Translations under genes and position numbers: made by a program
The notes under the pieces: model-generated
What the model saw: only the letters and a program-made list of their open reading frames with translations
Databases searched by the model: none
Told to the model about the DNA's origin: nothing
Shown here: piece after piece, positions 23,291 through 32,028 of the stretch
Layout of the letters: each line of letters opens with the position of its first letter
How positions within the stretch are numbered: position 1 is the stretch's first letter
NCBI GenBank assembly: GCA_030428255.1
Contig: JAUIBT010000013.1
Span: 1-64,000, forward strand
Length of the DNA: 64,000 bases
Origin: Alphaproteobacteria bacterium
Lineage (GTDB): Bacteria; Pseudomonadota; Alphaproteobacteria; UBA7985; JAUIBT01
Direction of reading: 5' to 3'

Positions 23291-23492
23291 ACCTTTGTCG
23301 CTCGTGCGGAGCGTGTCGCGGATGTGTGGCCACGACAGACCCAGCGTCTCGAGCTGGACCTCGGCCCCCCGGGCACCTGTGCCAGCTCAGTCGCGCAGCC
23401 TATTGCATGCTGCCCGACACACCGCACGTGCGGAGCTCCTATACAATTGCCCTAAATGCGACGATGTTGAGAACGTGTCCGACAATAAGGGC

Positions 23493-23534
23493 TTGACGTT
23501 CACCCAGTTCCGTGACACATAAAGATATCTTTAT
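23493..23534 (+). promoter_or_regulatory. metF-operon promoter with 16-bp perfect palindromic operator
   Basis: TTGACG (23493-23498) is a good -35 box, with ACATAA (23517-23522) 18 bases downstream as a possible -10. Overlapping the -10 is the perfect 16-bp palindrome ATAAAGATATCTTTAT (23519-23534), ending 17 bases before the MetF start codon. This placement indicates a repressor site. The sequence resembles, from memory, ArsR-type (SahR) operators described for proteobacterial methionine-cycle genes; that identification is unverified. The rest of the gap between pobR and this point (23291-23492) holds nothing else I can support. Confidence 0.6.
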
Positions 23535-23551
23535 ATTTCGAGTGAAATGCA

Positions 23552-24442
23552 ATGAACGTCTCAATCGAACTCTTTCCAGCCCGCACCCCAGAGGGCGGCG
23601 AACGACTTAAGGCCTTGCTTTCGGCTTTGCCGCGCTACGCGGTCGATAACCTGAGCGTGACCGAAGGCGCGCTGGCCTCGGACACCCAGGGCAGCATGGA
23701 GACCATCAACCTGGCGCAAAGGCTTTCAGGTCTACCTGTCACCAGCCATTTGGTGGCTTGGGGCAAGACCGAGGCCGAGCTAGAGTTACAGGTCGAGGCT
23801 TTGAGGGCGCGGAGTGTCAGCTCGATCTTGGCACTGCGCGGTGACCGTCGAGGAAGTCAGCATGGCGCGTTCGAGCGCGCTGATCAGCTTGTGTCGTACC
23901 TAAGGCAACACGCGCCAGACATCCAGGTCGGTGTGGCGGCCTACCCTGAAGGGCACCCAGAAGATCGTGACGCTCAGCAGACTCTCGACATTCTGGCGGC
24001 CAAGGCCGACGCCGGGGCGCGTTTTGCGGTCACTCAGTTCAGCTTTGATTTGGGCGCCCTGGAGCGTCTGCGTGATGGCTTGGCCCAGCGCGGCCTTGAC
24101 CTGCCTTTGCATGTCGGCGTGCTGCCTATTCGCGAGCTCGCCAGTGCTCAAAGGCTGGCAGATCGCTGCGGAGCCGCTTTGCCCGCATGGCTTGAGGCCT
24201 GGATCGCGACCTGGGAGCAAGAGACCGGGGCCCCTTGGAACGACCAAGGCGCAGCCGCCCTATGCCTGGATTGGTGCCAGCGGCTCCAGCGCAGCGGCTT
24301 CAACACTCTGCATCTCTATGCGCTGAACCAACCCGAGCCAAGTTTGTCAATCCTACGTGGCCTTGGCCTGCGGCGCGACTGGGGCCAAACCGCCGCGCTA
24401 TTTAGACCCAGCAGAGCCGAACTCATCAAGCGGGCTGCCTGA
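23552..24442 (+). CDS. metF: Methylenetetrahydrofolate reductase (MetF-like)
   Basis: A 296-residue TIM-barrel flavoprotein. The N-terminus reads VSIELFPARTPEG, corresponding to the catalytic 'SFE.FPP..' region, with ALRGDRRG near residue 95. Family members interconvert 5,10-methylene- and 5-methyl-H4folate. Placement at the head of a cluster encoding a methyl-H4folate:corrinoid methyltransferase suggests the reductase may run in the oxidative direction, returning methyl groups from the corrinoid pathway to methylene-H4folate. That direction is inference. It is likely the first gene of the operon, driven by the palindrome-marked promoter. Confidence 0.88.
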   Translation: MNVSIELFPARTPEGGERLKALLSALPRYAVDNLSVTEGALASDTQGSMETINLAQRLSGLPVTSHLVAWGKTEAELELQVEALRARSVSSILALRGDRRGSQHGAFERADQLVSYLRQHAPDIQVGVAAYPEGHPEDRDAQQTLDILAAKADAGARFAVTQFSFDLGALERLRDGLAQRGLDLPLHVGVLPIRELASAQRLADRCGAALPAWLEAWIATWEQETGAPWNDQGAAALCLDWCQRLQRSGFNTLHLYALNQPEPSLSILRGLGLRRDWGQTAALFRPSRAELIKRAA

Positions 24443-24496
24443 TATCCAAAGCCGCTGGAATCCACTTCAATTTAGACTCAAGTAAGGACCATTGTC

Positions 24497-24835
24497 ATGA
24501 CAAAGCACATCGACTTCTCAAACGAACCCAAAAGCTGGGCCCAAGTTATTGAGCTGCTGCCCACCGTCAAGGTCGCCCCTGAGGGCCATACCTTTGACTA
24601 TTGGACGGTTAACGAGCGCAATTTGAGCCCGCAAGAGGCAGCCAAGCTGGGCGTGGCCTTGGGCGAACAAACCCTAGAGGTGATCCAGCGTCACCCCGAA
24701 TCCGCCACCTGCCTGCGCCGCATTCTGCGCGCTCTGCCCGCAGAAAGCTTGGTCGCCGAAGGGTTTTTGTGCGCGATAGAAGATCGACTTGCACTGGGCA
24801 GCTCGACCCAGGTGCGCAACGCCTACGTCGCCTAA
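24497..24835 (+). CDS. Small conserved protein of the one-carbon cluster (possibly 'virulence factor' family PF13769)
   Basis: This 112-residue soluble protein has no signal peptide or membrane segment. The middle part carries LSPQEAAKLGVALGEQTLEV and a Cys at RHPESATCLRR. From memory, small proteins annotated 'virulence factor' (PF13769) accompany MetF-like and corrinoid methyltransferase genes in marine alphaproteobacteria, and this one fits that slot; I could not verify the family. Because it travels with folate/corrinoid genes, an accessory role in methyl transfer is more plausible than virulence. It lies 54 bp after metF and is followed by a large hairpin terminator. Confidence 0.7.
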   Translation: MTKHIDFSNEPKSWAQVIELLPTVKVAPEGHTFDYWTVNERNLSPQEAAKLGVALGEQTLEVIQRHPESATCLRRILRALPAESLVAEGFLCAIEDRLALGSSTQVRNAYVA

Positions 24836-24864
24836 CCGTCTTCCGTCAGCCTCAGGCCAACTTG

Positions 24865-24922
24865 GCGCTGGAGCAAGGCCATCACCTTCGCGGGTGAGGG
24901 ACTGGCTCCAGCGCACCTTTTT
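24865..24922 (+). terminator. Large rho-independent terminator or attenuator inside the one-carbon cluster
   Basis: GCGCTGGAGC (24865-24874) pairs perfectly with GCTCCAGCGC (24905-24914). A nested stem (TCACC/GGTGA) lies inside, and a T tract ends at 24922. It sits between the small protein and the methyltransferase gene, so those two halves are either separate transcripts or a processively attenuated operon. A distinct promoter for the second half would then lie in 24923-25010, where I see no convincing core elements. Confidence 0.8.
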
Positions 24923-25010
24923 ATGTCGGTCTTGCTACAGCCGACACCCGTGCTTGGCGGCCATACCATCCCAACTGAATTCCTAGATCCCGTCCAAGAG
25001 AGGCGCCCCT

Positions 25011-25922
25011 ATGGCTCGCACCATCCTTGCTTCCCCGAACAAAGAAGTCATCATGGGCTTCGACCAGCCCTTTTGCATCATTGGTGAGCGGTTGAACCCC
25101 ACCAACCGTAAGTCTTTCATGGCCGAGTTGCGCGCTGGCGACTTCTCTCGCGTTGAGCGTGACTGTATCGCTCAGGTCGAAGCGGGCGCGCACATGCTGG
25201 ACGTTAACGCAGGCGTACCCCTGGCCGACGAGCCCAAGTTGCTGGCACAGTGTATCGAGCTAGTCCAAAGCCTCTGCGACCTGCCGATCTGTATCGACTC
25301 TTCAATCATTGATGCTCTGGAAGCAGGTTTGGCGGTCTATAAGGGTCGTCCGCTGGTCAACTCTGTGACTGGAGAAGACGAGAGCCTGGAGCGCGTCCTG
25401 CCGCTGGTCAAAAAGTACGACGCCGCGGTTGTCGCGATTTCGAACGACGAGACCGGTATTTCCGTTGACCCCGAAGTGCGCTTTGCGGTTGCCAAGAAGA
25501 TCGTTGAGCGGGCGCAAGACCATGGCATCAAGCCTGAGGACGTGGTGGTTGACCCCCTGGTTATGCCTATCGGCGCTATGGGCACCGCTGGCCGTCAAGC
25601 CTTCGAAATCGTCTACAAGCTGCGCAAAGAGCTGGGCGTGAACACCACCTGCGGCGCGTCAAACGTCTCGTTCGGTCTGCCCAACCGCCACGCGCTGAAT
25701 GCGCACTTCTTGGCCATGGCTTCTGCTTGCGGCATGACCTCTGCGATCATGAACCCGCTGCACGAAGAGGAGATGGCTGGCATCAAAGCCGCTGACGTTC
25801 TGAACGGCAACGACCCCGACTGTATGCGCTGGATCATGAAGTATCGCGAGCCAGTCGAAGGTGGTGAAGACGGCGGTGCGGGTGGTCGCCGTGGCGGCCG
25901 TCGCCGTCGCTCGGCTGCTTAG
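25011..25922 (+). CDS. Methyltetrahydrofolate:corrinoid methyltransferase with Gly/Arg-rich tail
   Basis: This 303-residue DHPS-like pterin-binding TIM barrel contains IIGERLNPTNRKSF (residues ~22-35), GAHMLDVNAGVP, CIDSS and GASNVSFGLPNR, the hallmarks of the AcsE/MtgA/MtvA type. These enzymes move a methyl group between H4folate and the Co(I) of a corrinoid protein. The ending is unusual: about 20 residues rich in Gly then Arg (GGRRGGRRRRSAA), matched by a similar tail on the next gene's product. The start at 25011 is preceded by GAGAGG; an alternative ATG at 25053 begins MGFDQPFC, the conserved core. It is probably co-transcribed with the downstream ASKHA gene. Confidence 0.92.
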   Translation: MARTILASPNKEVIMGFDQPFCIIGERLNPTNRKSFMAELRAGDFSRVERDCIAQVEAGAHMLDVNAGVPLADEPKLLAQCIELVQSLCDLPICIDSSIIDALEAGLAVYKGRPLVNSVTGEDESLERVLPLVKKYDAAVVAISNDETGISVDPEVRFAVAKKIVERAQDHGIKPEDVVVDPLVMPIGAMGTAGRQAFEIVYKLRKELGVNTTCGASNVSFGLPNRHALNAHFLAMASACGMTSAIMNPLHEEEMAGIKAADVLNGNDPDCMRWIMKYREPVEGGEDGGAGGRRGGRRRRSAA

Positions 25923-26015
25923 GCCTTGAACCTTTCATCATAGTGCAGCAACACCAGCGGCTCAGAGCGGATGATCTCCAGCTCTTGGGCCGCTTTGTCA
26001 TTGGGGGAATGTAGC

Positions 26016-28052
26016 ATGTCTGACACTTTGACATCTGACGACGCTTTGGTTTTGTTCATGCCCACCGGCAAGCGCGGCCGCTTTGCCAAGGGCACCAAGA
26101 TATTGGACGCCGCGCGCGAGCTGGGGGTCGATATTGACAGCCTGTGCGGCGGGCGCGGTATGTGCGGGCGTTGCCAGGTCGAACCGCAGTTCGGCGAGTT
26201 CGCCAAGCACGGCATCCATTCGCGCGCTGAACACGTCTCTGCGCTCGGCGCGACCGAGGCGCGCTACGCTGATAAACGGGGCATGAAGCCGGGCCGCCGC
26301 CAGTCGTGCCAGTGCAGCTTGGAAGGCGATCTGTTGATCGATGTGCCGCCTGAAAGCCAAGTGCACCAACAGATCATCCGCAAAGCGCCAGATCAGCGCG
26401 ACATGCCTCTGGACCCGGCGCTCAAGCTCTATGTGGCGCAGGTCCGCGAGCCTGACATGCACGATCCCACCGGCGACCTGCAGCGCTTGAAAGAGGCGCT
26501 GAGCCAACAGCACGGCCTGCCCAAGCTGCGCTGCGATCTTCAGGTCATGCAGGGCCTGCAACCCGCCTTGCGCAAGGGCAAGTGGCAGGTGACAGTCGCG
26601 GTGTATGACGAGGAGATCATCACCGGCGTTTGGCCAGGCGTCATGGAAGAGGTCTATGGGCTGGCAGTTGACGTAGGCTCGACCACCATTGCGGCCCACC
26701 TGTGCAACCTGGCGACCGGTAAGGTGGTGGCCTCGACCGGCTTGATGAACCCGCAGATCCGCTATGGCGAAGATCTTATGTCGCGCGTCTCATATTCCAT
26801 GATGAACAAGGACGGCGCGGCTGTGATGCGCGATGCCATTTGGGACGCGCTCAACGGCTTGCTGCAAGCCGCCTGTAACGAGGCGCAGGTGCCCGCTGAA
26901 AAGGTGATGGATATCGTCTTGGTCGGCAATCCGGTCATGCACCACTTGTTCTTGGGCATTGATCCGGTTGAGCTGGGCGGTGCGCCCTTTGCCTTGGCCA
27001 GCGACGAAGGCTTGGTGCTGCGCGCGTCTGAAATTAAGATTTTGGCCCACCCAGGTGCGCGCCTGTACGTTCTGCCTTGCATTGCGGGTCACGTCGGCGC
27101 GGACTCAGCGGCGGTTGCTCTGGCCGAGCGTCCCGATTTTCAGGACGAACTGACCTTTGTGGTGGACGTGGGCACCAATGCCGAGATGCTGCTGGGCACC
27201 AAGGACAAGGTTCTGGCAGCCTCAAGCCCCACCGGCCCGGCTTTCGAGGGTGCTCAGATTTCGGCTGGCCAGCGCGCGGCAGCCGGTGCCATCGAACGCA
27301 TCCGCATCGACAAAGACACGCTGGAGCCGCGCTTTCGCGTCATCGGCTCTGAGCTGTGGTCTGACGAACCCGGCTTTGACGAGGCCGTGGCCAAGACTGG
27401 CATTACCGGCATTTGTGGCTCGGGCATTATCGAGGCTGTCGCCGAAATGTACCTGGCGGGTGTGATCAACGAGGACGGCTTGCTGCAAGGCGATTTGGCC
27501 GAGCGCAGCGCGCGCGTGCAAGCCGATGGCCGGACCTTCTCCTACATCGTGCGCGAGGGCGACAATCCCATCAAGATCACCCAGAACGACGTGCGGGCGA
27601 TCCAGCTCGCCAAGGCGGCGCTCTACGCGGGCTATCGCCTGTTGATGGATCGTTACGGCGCCCAGGAGGTGGAGCGCGTTGTGCTGGCCGGGGCCTTCGG
27701 TTCGCACATCGACACCAAGTACGCCATGGTGTTGGGCATGATCCCCGATTGCAGCCTGGACAAGGTTGTCTCAGCGGGCAATGCAGCGGGAACAGGCGCA
27801 CGTCTGGCGCTGGTCAACAAGGCCGCGCGCGGCGATGTTGAGGCACTGGTCAACCGCATCGAGAAGGTCGAGACCGCCCTGGAACCCAAGTTCCAAGAGC
27901 ACTTTGTCGGCGCGATGGCCATCCCGCACAAGGTGGATGCCTATCCCAAGCTGCGCAGCCAAATTGACATGCCTGCGCTGGTCGGTGGCGTATCGGCTCC
28001 GGGTGATGGCGGCGAGGGGCGCCGCAGACGCCGACGCTCGCGCGACGCTTAG
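26016..28052 (+). CDS. Ferredoxin-ASKHA corrinoid activation protein (RACo/RamA-like)
   Basis: A protein of about 678 residues. The N-terminal 2Fe-2S domain has Cys residues in LCGGRGMCGRC (~35-45) and QSCQC further on. A linker follows, then an ASKHA ATPase-like domain (GLAVDVGSTTIAAHL near 210; VVDVGTNAEMLLG near 380; CGSGIIEAVAEMY near 463; VVLAGAFGSHID near 555). Such proteins use ATP and a reductant to return inactive Co(II) corrinoid proteins to Co(I). The ATG at 26016 with GGGGGAA upstream is preferred over the open extension to 25971. The C-terminus ends EGRRRRRRSRDA, mirroring the Arg-rich tail of the methyltransferase upstream. No corrinoid protein is encoded nearby. Confidence 0.92.
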   Translation: MSDTLTSDDALVLFMPTGKRGRFAKGTKILDAARELGVDIDSLCGGRGMCGRCQVEPQFGEFAKHGIHSRAEHVSALGATEARYADKRGMKPGRRQSCQCSLEGDLLIDVPPESQVHQQIIRKAPDQRDMPLDPALKLYVAQVREPDMHDPTGDLQRLKEALSQQHGLPKLRCDLQVMQGLQPALRKGKWQVTVAVYDEEIITGVWPGVMEEVYGLAVDVGSTTIAAHLCNLATGKVVASTGLMNPQIRYGEDLMSRVSYSMMNKDGAAVMRDAIWDALNGLLQAACNEAQVPAEKVMDIVLVGNPVMHHLFLGIDPVELGGAPFALASDEGLVLRASEIKILAHPGARLYVLPCIAGHVGADSAAVALAERPDFQDELTFVVDVGTNAEMLLGTKDKVLAASSPTGPAFEGAQISAGQRAAAGAIERIRIDKDTLEPRFRVIGSELWSDEPGFDEAVAKTGITGICGSGIIEAVAEMYLAGVINEDGLLQGDLAERSARVQADGRTFSYIVREGDNPIKITQNDVRAIQLAKAALYAGYRLLMDRYGAQEVERVVLAGAFGSHIDTKYAMVLGMIPDCSLDKVVSAGNAAGTGARLALVNKAARGDVEALVNRIEKVETALEPKFQEHFVGAMAIPHKVDAYPKLRSQIDMPALVGGVSAPGDGGEGRRRRRRSRDA

Positions 28053-28072
28053 GAGTGCATAGGATGCAAGAC

Positions 28073-28106
28073 AAAAAGGGGCAAACCGGCAAGGTCTGCC
28101 CCTTTT
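28073..28106. terminator. Bidirectional rho-independent terminator
   Basis: AAAAAGGGGCA and TGCCCCTTTT form a strong stem with A/T tracts on both sides and a small inner ACC/GGT pairing. It separates the convergent one-carbon operon and sox operon and can serve both strands. Confidence 0.9.
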
Positions 28107-28133
28107 CCTTTGCGTTAATCTTACCAACAGGCC

Positions 28134-28700
28134 TCAACGATACTCGGCGCAACCGTGGTCGAAATAGTCCACCAAAGCCTGGGCAAAAGAAGTAGTGACG
28201 TAAAGGTCCGTCGTGTCCTCATCGACCGCCAGCAAGGTCACAGCAAGCTGCTCGACCTGGGTCATGATCACATCGCCGGGGCGGAAATGCAGAAAATCGA
28301 CGAAGCATGACTTGTTCAGGATGTCAAAGCGACGTTCGCCGGTCAGGCGTAGGCAGCAGCGGGCATGGCTCAGGTCGAGCATGGTGGCTTCCTCGGGGTC
28401 GATCAGGGCCGCGAACCGCTCGGCTAGGGCCTCTTGGCTCACAGCCTCAGAGGTGAGCCACCACTGATCGGGACCGGCCCACAGCAAACAGAAATCCTTG
28501 CTCGCAAGGGATCCGCCAGGCGCGGGCGTGTTACCGTCATTTAGGCCCGCCAGTTTAGCAGTCAGGCTGTCGCCGCAGCCTTTGAAGGCCGCGACTTGCC
28601 ACAAGGCAGCGATGGGCCGCTCATCCATGCTGAAACCGGGGCAGGCGGGTAATGGAGCGGACAGCAAGCCCGCGTCGGTCAGGCGAAGGGGCTTATCCAT
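28134..28700 (-). CDS. soxG: Sarcosine oxidase gamma subunit
   Basis: This 188-residue subunit belongs to heterotetrameric sarcosine oxidase. Its fold resembles part of the GcvT/YgfZ family (SHARCCLRLTGERRFDILNK, then FLHFRPGDVIMTQVEQLAVT). It is the last gene of soxBDAG; its start overlaps the end of soxA by 8 nt, indicating translational coupling. The length is typical. Confidence 0.93.
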   Translation of the reverse strand: MDKPLRLTDAGLLSAPLPACPGFSMDERPIAALWQVAAFKGCGDSLTAKLAGLNDGNTPAPGGSLASKDFCLLWAGPDQWWLTSEAVSQEALAERFAALIDPEEATMLDLSHARCCLRLTGERRFDILNKSCFVDFLHFRPGDVIMTQVEQLAVTLLAVDEDTTDLYVTTSFAQALVDYFDHGCAEYR

Positions 28701-31671
28701 GTTGGCGCTCTCCTTGCGGGTCGATCATGTGGGGTGAAACAAGGGTCACTGGTACGTGCAGACCATCCAAGGGTGAGGCCGCATAAAGCGTCTCACCATG
28801 CCGCCGATCACCGTTTTCAACAAAGCCCAGAGCGATCGTGCAGCCATGTTCTACGCTGAAGTGCGCCGAAGAGACCCAACCGAGCGACTTGGTGATCTGG
28901 CCAAAACCGCCGACGCTCTTAGCCTCGGTAAGCTGCGAACCTGCCACGAACTTGGACCGTCCATCGGCTGGCATGAGGCCCACGAGGCGCGGGCGGTCGT
29001 CGCGACTTAGGCCTTCCCGCATCAGGCCCAGGCGGCCGATAAAGTCCTTCTTCTTAGCCACCATTTTTCCCAAGCCCATGTCAGCGGGCGTGGTGCGACC
29101 GTCCAGCTCGCCACCTGCAACGTGGCCTTTTTCGATCCGCAGCGCGCCCAGAGCTTCGGTGCCGTAGGCCATGAGGCCAAAATCTTGGCCGACCTGCTCC
29201 AGCACTTGCCAGACCTGCGGGCCGAAACGGCTTGGCGTGTGAACCTCGTAGGCCAACTCGCCTGAGAAGGAAATGCGCAGCAAGCGGATCGGCAGGCCGT
29301 TCAGTTCTGTATCCAGGAAGCCCATGAAAGGCAGACCTTCGTTGGACAGATCCAGACCGGGCAGGGCGGCTTGCAGCATCTCGCGCGAGCGCGGACCCGC
29401 AATTGACATGCCTGCCCACTGATCGGTGATGCTGGCGACCCGCACCTTCAGGTCAGGCCAGACCACATCCAAATGATACTCCATGTGGGCTAGCACGGCT
29501 GCGGCTTTGGCCGTCGTGGTGGTCATATAGTAGTGCTGATCAGCCAGGCGCGCCACCGTGCCGTCGTCGAACACCATGCCGTCGTCGCGCAGCATGAGGC
29601 CATAGCGCACCTTGCCGACCGGCAACGTCTTCATGCCATTGCAGTAGAGGCGTTGGATAAACTCCTGGGCATCCGGGCCTTGCACGTCGATTTTGCCCAG
29701 CGTCGAGACATCACACATGCCGACGGCTTGGCGCACGTTTAGGGCCTCGCGCTTGATCGAGGCCCACATGTCTTCGCCCGGGCGGCTGTACCACTCGGCG
29801 CGATACCAGAGGCCCGCCTCAACGAATGAGGCTCCGGCTGCTGCGTGTAGCGCCTGCATGGGCGTGCGTCGGATGGGTGCGAAGGCCATGCCAGTGTGCG
29901 GGCCGCCGAAAGCCCCCAGAGTGACGGGCGAATAGGGAGGGCGGAAGGTGGTGGTGCCCACCTCTGCGATCGCCCGGCCCTGTGCTTCAGCCAACAGTGC
30001 GTGGCCGTTGATGTTCGAGGTCTTGCCCTGGTCGGTGCCCATACCAAGTGTAGTGTAGCGCTTCAGGTGCTCGACCGAGCGGTAGCCTTCTTGGTTGGCC
30101 ATAGCCACATCGCTGGCGCTGGCATCGTTCTGGAAATCCACAAAGGCCTTGCCCTTGAGTATCTTGGGCTTGGGACAGCTCCAAAGCGGCATGATCGTGG
30201 TTGTTGGCGCCTCGGCCAGCTCCAGACGCGGAGCCTCGCCGCTCGCCTGATGGTGCCCCAAGTCTTGCGCAGCGGCTAGGCCTTGCTGCCAGCCCGAGGC
30301 CAGCGCGTCTTGGGCACCGAACAGGCCCGCAGCCGCACCCACAGTCACGCCTTCTTGCAGGCGCTTGCCCGCAACAAAGGCCTGCAGGTCGTCACGCCAC
30401 TCGGCCTTGCCGCCGGTGTGGCTGTGCAGGTGGATGGATGGCGACCAACCGCCCGAACTGGCGATGGCGTCGCAGTCGATCAGGCTGGAAGATTTACCGT
30501 CCAGAGCGCCGATTTCCGCAGCGCTTGGCCCCGCCTTGCCTGCTTTAGCCGCCAATACGGTCTGCCCCAGGCGCAAATCGACCTGTGCAGCTTTGGCCTG
30601 CGCAGTGAGCGCGGCGCTGACCGCGCTGCGTGCGTCGAGCAAAGTCACCTCAGCGCCCGCTTGGGCCAAGATCGATGCATGTGCGTAGCTGTCGTCGTTG
30701 TTGGTGGCCAGCAGAATGCGCTTGCCGATCAGAACACCGAACTTGGACGCAAAGCTGCCCGCCGCGTGCGCCAGCATGACGCCCGGTCGGTCGTTGTTTG
30801 CAAAGACCAGCGGACGCTCTATCGCCCCGGTGGCGTAGATAACGCGCTGGGCGCGCATGTGCCAGGCCCGTGCGCGCGGTTGATGCGGCGCCAGGGGCGC
30901 ACCGGGATCGCCTTCGATCTGGATGCAGGCCACCATGTTGTCGTCGTAGTGTCCCCAGGCGGTGGTACGGGTCAGAACTTTGATCTTGGGGTTCGCCTCA
31001 AGCTCGCTCAAAGCGGCATCAACAAAGACGCGTTCTTCTGCGTTGCGCCACAGACCTTGGCCGCCCAAGCGCGCGTGTTCGTCCACGATGACGACGCTGG
31101 CTCCAGAGCGGGCGGCAGCCAAAGCGGCAGCCAAGCCCGACGTTCCGCCGCCAGCCACCAGGACATCGCAGTGCTGGTAGTGGTGCTGGAAGTCGTCTTC
31201 GTTATCCAGAGCGTTGGGATAGCCCAGGCCCGCAGCGCGGCGGATGAAGTATTCCGGCAACAGCCAAAAGTTCGCCGAGCCCAAGAAGATCTTGTAGTAA
31301 AAACCAGCAGGCAAGAAGGCGCTGATCATGCTGTTGGCCGACAAAAGGTCCAGGTTCAGCGACGGCCAAGCGTTCTGCGAGCGCGCGTCCAGGCCGTCGT
31401 AGAGATCGACCATAGTGGCGCGCAGGTTGCTTTCCTCTTCTTGGCCCCGGCCCAGGGTCATGAGCGCGTTGGGCTCTTCGCTGCCACTGCCGTAGACGCC
31501 GCGCGGGCGGTGGTACTTAAAAGAGCGACCCATGAGCTGCACGCCATTGGCCAGCAAAGCTGAGGCCAGCGTGTCGCCTGCAAAGCCTGACATGGACTTG
31601 CCGTCAAAACGGAAGTTCAGCGGGGTGCTGCGGTCAATCAGGCCGCCTTGCTCTAAACGAAAGCCGGGCAT
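28693..31671 (-). CDS. soxA: Sarcosine oxidase alpha subunit
   Basis: At 992 residues this is the usual size. The N-terminal region has the 2Fe-2S-like fold found in TSOX alpha (RFDGKSMSGFAGDTLASAL) without an iron-sulfur cluster. A dinucleotide-binding domain follows (CDVLVAGGGTSGLAAALAAA near residue 170), and the C-terminal ~400 residues form an aminomethyltransferase-like (GcvT) H4folate-binding domain. The enzyme demethylates sarcosine to glycine, giving H2O2 and 5,10-methylene-H4folate (or formaldehyde). The soxD stop TAA immediately precedes its ATG. Confidence 0.97.
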   Translation of the reverse strand: MPGFRLEQGGLIDRSTPLNFRFDGKSMSGFAGDTLASALLANGVQLMGRSFKYHRPRGVYGSGSEEPNALMTLGRGQEEESNLRATMVDLYDGLDARSQNAWPSLNLDLLSANSMISAFLPAGFYYKIFLGSANFWLLPEYFIRRAAGLGYPNALDNEDDFQHHYQHCDVLVAGGGTSGLAAALAAARSGASVVIVDEHARLGGQGLWRNAEERVFVDAALSELEANPKIKVLTRTTAWGHYDDNMVACIQIEGDPGAPLAPHQPRARAWHMRAQRVIYATGAIERPLVFANNDRPGVMLAHAAGSFASKFGVLIGKRILLATNNDDSYAHASILAQAGAEVTLLDARSAVSAALTAQAKAAQVDLRLGQTVLAAKAGKAGPSAAEIGALDGKSSSLIDCDAIASSGGWSPSIHLHSHTGGKAEWRDDLQAFVAGKRLQEGVTVGAAAGLFGAQDALASGWQQGLAAAQDLGHHQASGEAPRLELAEAPTTTIMPLWSCPKPKILKGKAFVDFQNDASASDVAMANQEGYRSVEHLKRYTTLGMGTDQGKTSNINGHALLAEAQGRAIAEVGTTTFRPPYSPVTLGAFGGPHTGMAFAPIRRTPMQALHAAAGASFVEAGLWYRAEWYSRPGEDMWASIKREALNVRQAVGMCDVSTLGKIDVQGPDAQEFIQRLYCNGMKTLPVGKVRYGLMLRDDGMVFDDGTVARLADQHYYMTTTTAKAAAVLAHMEYHLDVVWPDLKVRVASITDQWAGMSIAGPRSREMLQAALPGLDLSNEGLPFMGFLDTELNGLPIRLLRISFSGELAYEVHTPSRFGPQVWQVLEQVGQDFGLMAYGTEALGALRIEKGHVAGGELDGRTTPADMGLGKMVAKKKDFIGRLGLMREGLSRDDRPRLVGLMPADGRSKFVAGSQLTEAKSVGGFGQITKSLGWVSSAHFSVEHGCTIALGFVENGDRRHGETLYAASPLDGLHVPVTLVSPHMIDPQGERQHG

Positions 31672-31971
31672 TTAGCGGCCCTCCGGGAAACTGGGCAACG
31701 CTTCGTCCGCTTTGACCGAGGCGCGAATACGGTGATCGACCACGTTGCGCTCGACCTTCAAATGCGCCCGGCAGCCACTGCTGTGCTGCCAGTATTCCTG
31801 GTGCCAACCTTTAGGGTTATCGCGCAGATAGACGTAGTCGCTGTGCGCTTGCAGCGCTTCAGGAGAGACCTCCAGCGCGCTGGTATCCGGGCGCTGACGG
31901 CGCGCGTCACCGATGTAGGTGAATTCGCTTTCGGCGCGTGGGCCGCACCAGGGGCAGGGGATGAGCATCAT
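31672..31971 (-). CDS. soxD: Sarcosine oxidase delta subunit
   Basis: This 99-residue small subunit has the zinc-binding pattern CPWCG near the N-terminus and a later conserved His/Cys region (WQHSSGCRAHL). It is sandwiched between soxB and soxA with no spacing to soxA. The size and motif are diagnostic for the family. Confidence 0.95.
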   Translation of the reverse strand: MMLIPCPWCGPRAESEFTYIGDARRQRPDTSALEVSPEALQAHSDYVYLRDNPKGWHQEYWQHSSGCRAHLKVERNVVDHRIRASVKADEALPSFPEGR

Positions 31972-32028
31972 GGCAATAGGTCCTGCTTGTATCGTTTTTG
32001 CATGCTGGGCATTGAAGGCTCTTGGCGC

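Noticed and set aside
30283-31563. 426-codon plus-strand frame opposite soxA
   Set aside because: soxA motifs on the minus strand are unambiguous; no family features in the antisense product.
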